9,462 nucleotides of DNA, from NCBI GenBank assembly GCA_015494815.1, contig WGAK01000075.1, positions 1 to 9,462 on the forward strand, written 5' to 3'. Position 1 is the stretch's first letter. Each line of letters begins with the position of its first letter. The stretch is from Anaerolineales bacterium. GTDB taxonomy: Bacteria > Chloroflexota > Anaerolineae > Anaerolineales > DRMV01. A model generated the notes under the pieces. It did not search any database and was not told where the DNA came from. It saw nothing but the letters and a program-made list of their open reading frames with translations. Both the position numbers and the translations under genes were made by a program. This document shows positions 1 to 4,970 of this stretch, in pieces.

Positions 1-197
1 CCCACAAAGCCGCCATGCAGGGGCTCGTGCCCGCTGCCGCCGCCGGAAATGACCGCCACCTTGCCCGCCACGGGCGCATCGGCCCGATAGAGGAAGTTGG
101 GGTCATAGTGGGCCTTGAGCAGGTCGGGATGGGCCAGGACCATCCCCTCCATGCTCTCTTTGACGAAAGTCTCGGGCGAGTTAATCAGTTTCTTCAT
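1..197 (-). CDS. dhaK: Dihydroxyacetone kinase, DhaK subunit (N-terminal part, cut by window edge)
   Basis: The first 65 residues of the dihydroxyacetone-binding subunit of DHA kinase; the rest lies beyond base 1. It opens with MKKLIN, then RADAPVAGKVAVISGGGSGHEP at residues 38-59, both hallmarks of DhaK (family knowledge). The GGGSGHEP loop forms the substrate pocket; His57 here corresponds to E. coli DhaK His56, which takes part in DHA binding and catalysis. DhaK hands DHA to a phosphoryl donor, either ATP through a DhaL domain or PTS through DhaL/DhaM; the visible part cannot tell which. The start at 197 is supported by GGAGGAG at 204-210. It begins 27 bp after the glpF stop codon, so the two are most likely one operon under the promoter at 1136-1163. 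A fused ATP-type DAK kinase cannot be excluded. Confidence 0.93.
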   Translation of the reverse strand, partial: MKKLINSPETFVKESMEGMVLAHPDLLKAHYDPNFLYRADAPVAGKVAVISGGGSGHEPLHGGFV

Positions 198-224
198 GGT
201 ACGCTCCTCCAAAGCCCGTCAGGC

Positions 225-1022
225 CTACGCCTTCTTGGCCAGGTACGGCTTGATGAGCCAATCGTAGGACCACGCGCCCAGCACGCCGCCGATGATGGCC
301 CCGATAACCGGCGGGCCAATCCAGTACGCGCCGTCGAACAGGCCCTGGGTGCCCACCAGCGAGCCGAAAAAGCGCGGGGCCAGGTCACGGGCGGGATTGA
401 TGGCATAGCCCGAAGGGCCGCCCAGCGACAGGCCCACCGCCAGCACCACGAAGCCAATCAGCAGCGGCCCCATGTTGGCACTGGGCGCCAGGTTGTCCTC
501 GTCGGTCATGGCCAGCACGCCCCACAGCAGCACCGCGGTGCCGAAAATCTCGGCGATGAAGGCATTGGCCAAGGAATACGCGCCCGCGGCTTCACCGCTG
601 GTGGCCGCGCCCCAGAAGGTCTGCCCAAACACCGAGCCCGGCCCGGTGCACCACACATTGGGCATGCCCGCGGCCACCAGGCCTTCCCGGTAGACCAGGT
701 ACACACCCAGCGCGCCCAGGAACGCGCCCACGAACTGCGCCACAATGAAGGGGATGACCTTGGAGCCGGGGAAGCGTTTGCTCGCGGCCAGGGCGATGGT
801 CACCGCGGGGTTGATGTGCGCGCCCGAGACCCCACCGGCCACGTACACGGCCACCACCACCGCGAAGGCCCAGCCTAAGGTGATGGTGTTCCAGTCATAG
901 CCCGGCGGCGCGAGGCGAGGCGCCAGCCCCACATTGGCCACCACACCGTCGCCCAGCAAGATGAGCAAAAAAGTGCCGAAGGCCTCGGCAATCAGTTCGC
1001 CGGTCAAACTTTTGGGCTTCAT
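225..1022 (-). CDS. glpF: Glycerol uptake facilitator (aquaglyceroporin)
   Basis: A 265-residue MIP-family channel of normal length, in the inner membrane, passing glycerol and probably dihydroxyacetone by diffusion. Both half-helix motifs are present: NPA at residues 71-73 (SGAHINPAVT) and NPA at 209-211 followed by Arg212 and Asp213 (GYAINPARD). The Asp after the second NPAR is typical of glycerol channels rather than pure water channels. By alignment to E. coli GlpF, the selectivity filter is Trp51, Gly197, Tyr206 and Arg212; Tyr replaces the usual Phe200, a mild change that slightly alters the pore. Start: ATG at 1020-1022 with AAGGAG just upstream; a longer reading from a TTG at 1103 has no ribosome site and non-membrane sequence. 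dhaK follows 27 bp downstream and dhaR lies 192 bp upstream, so the job is very likely feeding the DHA/glycerol pathway. Confidence 0.95.
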   Translation of the reverse strand: MKPKSLTGELIAEAFGTFLLILLGDGVVANVGLAPRLAPPGYDWNTITLGWAFAVVVAVYVAGGVSGAHINPAVTIALAASKRFPGSKVIPFIVAQFVGAFLGALGVYLVYREGLVAAGMPNVWCTGPGSVFGQTFWGAATSGEAAGAYSLANAFIAEIFGTAVLLWGVLAMTDEDNLAPSANMGPLLIGFVVLAVGLSLGGPSGYAINPARDLAPRFFGSLVGTQGLFDGAYWIGPPVIGAIIGGVLGAWSYDWLIKPYLAKKA

Positions 1023-1135
1023 AAGACCTACTCCTTGGGGACGAAACGCGGACAAGCGGACACGCGCGGGCGAGTTTTTCGCGCCCATCAACACACGCCT
1101 CAACGGGAACGTGGCGACACGCCCTCTTGTTTCCC

Positions 1136-1163
1136 ATTATCGGCCGTTGCGGGTAAAAGTCAA
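1136..1163 (-). promoter_or_regulatory. Sigma-70 type promoter of glpF-dhaK
   Basis: On the minus strand: -35 TTGACT (1163-1158), 16-bp spacer, -10 GATAAT (1141-1136). The predicted transcript start is near 1129, leaving a leader of about 106 nt before the glpF ATG. I found no -24/-12 element (TGGCAC-N5-TTGC type) in 1023-1214, so the operon seems to use the housekeeping sigma factor although its neighbour regulator looks like a sigma-54 activator. Two palindromic operator candidates lie centred near -58 and -90. Confidence 0.75.
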
Positions 1164-1169
1164 ACTTTT
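1155..1169. promoter_or_regulatory. Palindrome over the glpF -35 box
   Basis: AAAAGT-CAA-ACTTTT, a perfect 6-bp inverted repeat with a 3-bp centre, covering the TTGACT -35 hexamer. Its half AAAAGTCA recurs as a direct repeat at 1197-1204, 42 bp away (about four helical turns). It could bind a repressor or a second regulator; AT-rich sequence in a GC-rich genome supports a binding role but does not name the protein. Confidence 0.4.
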
Positions 1170-1178
1170 GCCCTGTTT

Positions 1179-1195
1179 GGTTTCATCTTGAAACC
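1179..1195. promoter_or_regulatory. Operator candidate, promoter-proximal DhaR-type site
   Basis: GGTTTCA-TCT-TGAAACC, a perfect 7-bp inverted repeat with 3-bp centre. Centre 1187 lies about 58 bp upstream of the predicted glpF start, a normal place for an activator site. A second copy matching 14 of 17 bases lies 32 bp further upstream. The binding protein is inferred to be the adjacent DhaR-like regulator, whose Fis-type helix-turn-helix would bind as a dimer. Confidence 0.6.
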
Positions 1196-1210
1196 CAAAA
1201 GTCAGGCCCG

Positions 1211-1227
1211 CGCTTCAACTTGAAACC
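1211..1227. promoter_or_regulatory. Operator candidate, promoter-distal DhaR-type site
   Basis: CGCTTCA-ACT-TGAAACC, 14/17 identical to the site at 1179-1195 and centred exactly 32 bp (three helical turns) from it, near -90 of the glpF promoter. It overlaps the stop codon of dhaR (TCA on the plus strand at 1215-1217), so the last codons of the gene double as part of the site. Confidence 0.55.
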
Positions 1228-3239
1228 GAATCCCTCCGAGAGCGCCGATAGGCCTGCACATCCACCCCCAGGGCCTTCAAACGGCGCCACAAGGTGGTGC
1301 GACTGATGCCCAAGGTCTCGGCCATGCATTTGACGCGCCCCTGGCAGGCCTGGGCCGCACGCAGGATGGCCTCGCGCTCGGCTTCGGCCAGGGTGAGCAC
1401 GGGCTTGACATCCCCCTGTTGCACCACCCACCGCCGCGCCTGGCGAATGGACGCGGGCAGGTGCTCCAGGCCGATGGCCCCGTCCTCGGCGAACAGCGCG
1501 GCCCGCTCCAGCACATGCTCCAACTCGCGCAGGTTGCCCGGCCAGGGGTAACGCTGCAAGACCTCCACCACGGCCGGGCGCAAGTGCAACGCCCGCCCCA
1601 ATTGCCGCTCCAGGCGGTCCAGCACCCGCTGCGCGAGCAAGGGGATGTCCTGCGGCCGCTCGCGCAACGGCGGCACCCACAGGGTGAACACCCGAAAGCG
1701 CCGGTACAGGTCGGCCCGAAAACTACCCTCGGCCACCCGCTGCTCCAGGTCGGCCGAGGTGGAGGCAATCACCCGCACATCCACGGGGATGGGCCGCGAG
1801 CCGCCCAGGCGCAGCACATGCCCGACCTCCAGCACCTCCAGCAGCGCGGCCTGCACCTCCAGGCTCAGGGCCTCGACCCGGTCGAGGAAGAGGGTACCCC
1901 CGTCGGCCAACTCGAATTTGCTGGGACGGCCGTCGGGCGGCAGGCCCTGATACGCGCCGGGCGCGTAGCCCAGAAACTCCGCGGGCATGAGTTCATGGGG
2001 GATGGTCTGGCAGTTGACCGCGATGAAGGGCCCGCCCCCGCGCGGCCCCGCGTTGTGGATGGCCCGAGCCAGCGGGTTCTTGCCCACCCCATCTTCCCCC
2101 CGGATGAGCACCGGTGCCCAACCCTGAGCCACCCGCCGGGCCTGCTGCCGCAGCCGCCGAATGGCGGGCGTCTGCCCCACCAGCGCGGTGTCCAGGGTAA
2201 TCATGGCCTGGGCCCCCACCAGGCGATGCACCAGCGCGCGCACCTGGCCCAGAGGCCGCAAGGTCATGATGAAGCCCCCGCGCAGGCGCACGCCCTCGCG
2301 CATGGGGCGCAGGCTGATGACGCACGGCACCGCGCGGTCTTGCACGGTGATGGTGGTGGTGAGGTCTTCCAGGGGCGTGTGGCCTTCGATGGCCCGCTGC
2401 ACCGCGGGCGCAAAACGCAACACCGCGTGCAGGGGGCGGCCCAGCACCCCGGTAGGCGAAATGCCCAGGATGGCTCCCGCGCGCGCGTTGATGTGGGTGA
2501 GCACGCCGGCCTCGTTCCAGGCCAACACGCCCTCCGAGATGGTCTCGAACACGCTGTGCAACTCGCTGTAGCGGGTGTTGGCTTCTTGCAGATAATGGTC
2601 GGTCTGGATTTGATTGGTGATGGCCCGCGCCGCGGCCATGACCGCGGCCAGGGTGTGGGGATGGGCGTTGGGCAGGCGAGTGAGGATGCTCAACACGCCT
2701 AAGATGCGCCCGCCCACATCGTGAATGGGCGCGGCCGCGACGGCCAGGTCGTGCAGCATGGCCAGGTAGTGTTCAGGGCCCACCACCTGCACGGGCATGG
2801 CTTCGTGCAACGCCAGCGCCACCGCGTTGGTACCCCAACGGCCTTCGTTCCAATACACGCCCCGCTGCCAGCCGCGGGCCTGCAGCATGGGCAGCATCTC
2901 GGGGTCGCCCACCACATCCAGAATGCACCCCGCGCCGTCGGTGAGCACCACCGCGCAATACGAGCCTTCCATGAATTGGTGCAGGTCTTCGATGACGGGA
3001 CGGGCCACGGCCAGCAGCGAGGTGTTGCGCAGGCGCACCACCTGGAAGGCGCTCTCGGCCAGGGGCTGGACGCGAGGCGTGCGGTAAGGGTCCAGTCGCG
3101 GCACACAGCGCTGCCACGAACGCCATACCGCGGGGTCCAGCCGGGCCTGCGCGGCGGGCGGCAGGTGGCGGGTGTGGACGAAGGTCTGCCACAACTGCCG
3201 CAGTTCGTCCAGGTCCCACGGGTAGGCAGTGGGTTGCAT
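1215..3239 (-). CDS. dhaR: DhaR-like transcriptional activator (GAF-PAS-degenerate AAA+-Fis HTH)
   Basis: A 674-residue cytoplasmic regulator of the AcoR/DhaR class. Order: N-terminal DhaR/AcoR-type region with GAF domain (about 20-210), PAS-like domain (about 225-330), AAA+ domain (about 350-585), Fis-type helix-turn-helix at the end (ISRTTLWRRLK, 645-655). Walker A is GEDGVGKN (381-388) and the arginine fingers in FRADLYRRF (507-515) remain. However, the sigma-54 contact loop GAFTGA is replaced by GAYQGL (428-433), and Walker B reads FLDR (Asp453-Arg454) rather than FLDE. E. coli DhaR also lacks GAFTGA and works on a sigma-70 promoter, controlled by DhaK and DhaL; the same partnership is inferred here from the glpF-dhaK neighbours. 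Start: ATG 3239 with GGGAG 7 bp upstream; an upstream TTG at 3293 lies ahead of the likely -10 box. An acetoin or alcohol regulator is the alternative. Confidence 0.88.
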   Translation of the reverse strand: MQPTAYPWDLDELRQLWQTFVHTRHLPPAAQARLDPAVWRSWQRCVPRLDPYRTPRVQPLAESAFQVVRLRNTSLLAVARPVIEDLHQFMEGSYCAVVLTDGAGCILDVVGDPEMLPMLQARGWQRGVYWNEGRWGTNAVALALHEAMPVQVVGPEHYLAMLHDLAVAAAPIHDVGGRILGVLSILTRLPNAHPHTLAAVMAAARAITNQIQTDHYLQEANTRYSELHSVFETISEGVLAWNEAGVLTHINARAGAILGISPTGVLGRPLHAVLRFAPAVQRAIEGHTPLEDLTTTITVQDRAVPCVISLRPMREGVRLRGGFIMTLRPLGQVRALVHRLVGAQAMITLDTALVGQTPAIRRLRQQARRVAQGWAPVLIRGEDGVGKNPLARAIHNAGPRGGGPFIAVNCQTIPHELMPAEFLGYAPGAYQGLPPDGRPSKFELADGGTLFLDRVEALSLEVQAALLEVLEVGHVLRLGGSRPIPVDVRVIASTSADLEQRVAEGSFRADLYRRFRVFTLWVPPLRERPQDIPLLAQRVLDRLERQLGRALHLRPAVVEVLQRYPWPGNLRELEHVLERAALFAEDGAIGLEHLPASIRQARRWVVQQGDVKPVLTLAEAEREAILRAAQACQGRVKCMAETLGISRTTLWRRLKALGVDVQAYRRSRRDSVSS

Positions 3240-3281
3240 GGGAGCACTCCCAGAAGGCCGCACGCGCGAACGGTCCCCCTC

Positions 3282-3287
3282 ATTGTA
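3282..3287 (-). promoter_or_regulatory. Candidate -10 box for dhaR
   Basis: TACAATG on the minus strand, about 43 bp before the dhaR ATG, giving a leader near 36 nt that contains the GGGAG ribosome site. No recognisable -35 lies 16-18 bp upstream; that position falls in the arm of the large inverted repeat at 3294-3341. Weak support; dhaR could also be read through from mscL. Confidence 0.35.
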
Positions 3288-3293
3288 CCGCAA

Positions 3294-3341
3294 GGGCCGA
3301 CACGGCCGCGCGATGGTATAATGCGCGGCACATGTCGGCCC
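3294..3341. repeat. Large two-step inverted repeat between mscL and dhaR
   Basis: Arms GGGCCGACA (3294-3302) and TGTCGGCCC (3333-3341) pair perfectly over 9 bp; inside them GCCGCGC (3305-3311) and GCGCGGC (3323-3329) pair over 7 bp, with a small CG/ACA internal loop. The 11-base apical loop reads GATGGTATAAT, a complete -10 like hexamer on the plus strand. It follows the mscL stop codon by 27 bp, so in RNA it could end or protect the mscL transcript, but no U-run follows on either strand. As DNA it covers the -35 region expected for dhaR. Its function is open: factor-dependent terminator, mRNA 3' end or operator. Confidence 0.6.
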
Positions 3342-3368
3342 TGGATGGCGGCTGCTCCCGCGCGGGGT

Positions 3369-3827
3369 TTAGACGGCCGGGAGTTCCGAAGTGCAGTAGG
3401 GGCAGCGGGTCGCACCCGCGGGAATGGTGGAGAGGCAGTACGGGCATTCCTTGGTGGCCGGCTCCGCGGGCGCCTCTTCCGCGGCGGGCTGCTGGTAGCG
3501 TTGCACCGCCCGCAGCAGCAAGAAGATGGCGAACGCAATGATGAGAAAATACACCACGGTGTTGAGGAAGACGCCGTAGTTGAGGGTTACCGCACCGGCT
3601 GCTTGCGCGGCTTCCAGCGAGCCATAGGGCGGCGGCGGGTCCCCCGGCTTGAGCACGAAGAAGCGGTTGGCGAAGTCCACCCCGCCCAGCAGCAAGCCGA
3701 TGGGCGGCATCAGGACATCGCTGACGAAGGATTTGACGATGGCGCCGAACGCCGTGCCCATGACAATGCCGACGGCCATGTCCAGCACATTGCCACGCAT
3801 GATGAAGGCGCGAAAGTCTTTCAGCAT
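3369..3827 (-). CDS. mscL: Large-conductance mechanosensitive channel with C-terminal zinc ribbon
   Basis: A 152-residue inner-membrane channel that opens under membrane tension to release solutes during osmotic downshift. The N-terminal helix and first membrane segment (MLKDFRAFIMRGNVLDMAVG and following, to about residue 50) carry the family signature, with the pore-lining stretch AVGIVMGTAFGAIV at 18-31. The second membrane segment is at about 85-106. In place of the usual charged C-terminal helix bundle alone, an Ala/Glu/Pro linker (113-125) leads to a four-cysteine zinc ribbon, CPYC at 128-131 and CPYC at 142-145. Start: ATG 3825-3827 with AAAGGAG 7 bp upstream. It is transcribed from its own promoter at 4006-4034 and sits upstream of dhaR (129-bp gap) with no obvious functional link to it. 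Confidence 0.95.
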   Translation of the reverse strand: MLKDFRAFIMRGNVLDMAVGIVMGTAFGAIVKSFVSDVLMPPIGLLLGGVDFANRFFVLKPGDPPPPYGSLEAAQAAGAVTLNYGVFLNTVVYFLIIAFAIFLLLRAVQRYQQPAAEEAPAEPATKECPYCLSTIPAGATRCPYCTSELPAV

Positions 3828-3999
3828 AGCCTCACTCCTTTGGCGAAATGGGCGTTACACCGCGTCCACCCGCGTCATGTCCAGGCGAGGGTCCACCCCG
3901 CCGCAGCGTGGCAAGAGGACGGCTCACCATGACATTGGGAAACGCTTTCGCCGGACGCCACGGCGTAACACCGCTGCGAACGATGAGGGCGTTAGGGCC
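3828..3999 (-). promoter_or_regulatory. Long foldable 5' leader of mscL
   Basis: From the predicted transcript start near 3999 to the mscL ATG is about 170 nt without a credible gene. GGTGTTACGCC (3972-3962) can pair with GGTGTAACGCC (3861-3851) over 11 bp with two G-U pairs; directly stacked inside it GCGTCC (3958-3953) pairs with GGACGC (3867-3862), with only a 3-nt bulge. Further in, GTCATG pairs with CATGAC. The closing stem ends 9 nt before the AAAGGAG ribosome site (3841-3835). It matches no riboswitch class I know. High GC makes chance pairing easy, so this is a candidate only. Confidence 0.35.
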
Positions 4000-4005
4000 C
4001 GGCAC

Positions 4006-4034
4006 AGTATACACTTTTTAAAGTGTTTCGTCAA
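4006..4034 (-). promoter_or_regulatory. Sigma-70 promoter of mscL
   Basis: On the minus strand: -35 TTGACG (4034-4029), 17-bp spacer, -10 TATACT (4011-4006), close to consensus and within an AT-rich island. The only gene downstream in this direction is mscL, about 170 nt away. Confidence 0.8.
4011..4026. promoter_or_regulatory. Palindrome in the spacer of the mscL promoter
   Basis: ACACTTT-TT-AAAGTGT, 7-bp arms with a 2-bp centre, filling the space between the -35 and -10 boxes of the mscL promoter. A protein bound here would block RNA polymerase, so it is a candidate repressor site. It also lies upstream of the divergent hydrolase gene. No regulator is identified. Confidence 0.45.
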
Positions 4035-4123
4035 ACAAAACTGCTTTGGTGACATCCCGCCGTCTCCGCGCGGTCGCCGCCACGACCCTGCGGAACGGCT
4101 CCAACCCAGCGAGGGGCCCTGCC

Positions 4124-4969
4124 ATGCATACCGCGTCGTCTTCTGACTCCGCCACGCCCACGGCCGCCGGGCACGTTTGGGCCTGGGCTGAGCCGTTTTT
4201 CTTTCCGCGCGGGCCGCGCGCGGTGCTGCTGATTCACGGCTTCACGGCCACGCCGCAAGAAATGCGCTTTCTGGGGCGCTACCTGGCCGACCGGGGCTAC
4301 ACGGCCCTGGGCGTGCGCCTGGCCGGGCACGCCACCACGCCGGCCGCGATGGCCCGTACCAACTGGCAAGACTGGGCCGCATCGGTGGAAGACGGCTGGC
4401 ACCTGCTGCGCGGCGCGGGCTACCGCACCATCGCGGTGGTGGGGCTGTCGCTGGGCGGCGCACTGGCCCTCTACCACGCGGCCCGCTTTCCGGTAGCCGC
4501 GGTGGCCGCGCTGGCCGCGCCCTACCGGCTGCCCCGGCACCCCCTGATGCCGCTGCTGCCCGTGCTGCGATGGGTCATGCCCTACTGGTCCAAACGCTTC
4601 TGGCGGCCGCCCCTGGTGGACCCCGTGCGGCTGCCCGAGGTGCACCTGAGTTACCCGGCCTACCCCACCCGCAGCCTGCTGCAATTTCGCGCCTTCTTGA
4701 CGCGCCTGCACCGGATGCTGCCGCGGGTCACCGCGCCGGCGCTCTTCGTCTACGCCACCGGCGACTCGGTGGTGCCCGTGGCGCACATGCACCGTTACGC
4801 CCAGGCCATCGGGTCGGCCCACAAAGAAACCGTGCTGCAGCGGGTCAACCGGCATGTCATCACTTTGGGCGTGCATCGTGAGGAAGTGTTTCAGGCCGTG
4901 CACGCGTTTCTGGAACGGGCGCTTTCGCCGGCCGAAGCGGAGCCGGTTCCCCCCAACCACGAGCCTTGA
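4124..4969 (+). CDS. Alpha/beta hydrolase, carboxylesterase / monoacylglycerol lipase-like
   Basis: A 281-residue serine hydrolase resembling the Est30/monoacylglycerol lipase group. HGF at 38-40 supplies the oxyanion hole, GLSLGG (107-112) carries the nucleophile Ser109, Asp214 (ATGDSVVP) and His244 (NRHVITL) complete the triad. The region at about 134-190, rich in Pro, Leu and Trp, fits the small lid domain of this group. No signal peptide is seen, so it is cytoplasmic and would split a small carboxylic ester; the true substrate is unknown. Start: ATG 4124 with GAGGGG 7 bp upstream; in-frame TTG/GTG codons at 4046-4051 have no ribosome site and lie near the mscL promoter. The MFS gene begins 1 bp after its stop. 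I see no clear promoter on the plus strand upstream. Confidence 0.85.
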   Translation: MHTASSSDSATPTAAGHVWAWAEPFFFPRGPRAVLLIHGFTATPQEMRFLGRYLADRGYTALGVRLAGHATTPAAMARTNWQDWAASVEDGWHLLRGAGYRTIAVVGLSLGGALALYHAARFPVAAVAALAAPYRLPRHPLMPLLPVLRWVMPYWSKRFWRPPLVDPVRLPEVHLSYPAYPTRSLLQFRAFLTRLHRMLPRVTAPALFVYATGDSVVPVAHMHRYAQAIGSAHKETVLQRVNRHVITLGVHREEVFQAVHAFLERALSPAEAEPVPPNHEP

Positions 4970-4970
4970 G

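Noticed and set aside
15..878. Long plus-strand frame over dhaK and glpF
   Set aside because: The minus strand encodes unmistakable DhaK and GlpF; the plus frame is low-complexity Arg/Gly/His.
1023..1214. Sigma-54 (-24/-12) promoter for glpF, expected from the regulator type
   Set aside because: No GG-N10-GC element of the right form was found; a sigma-70 promoter is clear.
3332..3541. 69-codon plus-strand frame starting 10 bp after TATAAT
   Set aside because: Antisense to the mscL zinc ribbon, composition like other by-product frames. The TATAAT itself is kept as an observation.
1419..3932. Two long plus-strand open frames (1419-2702 and 2721-3932) antisense to dhaR and mscL
   Set aside because: They are rich in Arg, Gly, His and Gln, have no domain motifs and no ribosome sites, and run opposite to clearly recognised proteins; long antisense frames are normal at this GC content.
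3851..3973. Direct repeat GGCGTTACACCG / GGCGTAACACCG as a protein-binding pair
   Set aside because: Each copy is only roughly symmetric and they are 111 bp apart downstream of the promoter; the pairing in the leader RNA explains them better.
3832..4014. 60-codon minus-strand frame in the mscL leader
   Set aside because: Its GTG start lies inside the -10 box of the mscL promoter, so the transcript would not contain it; no ribosome site.
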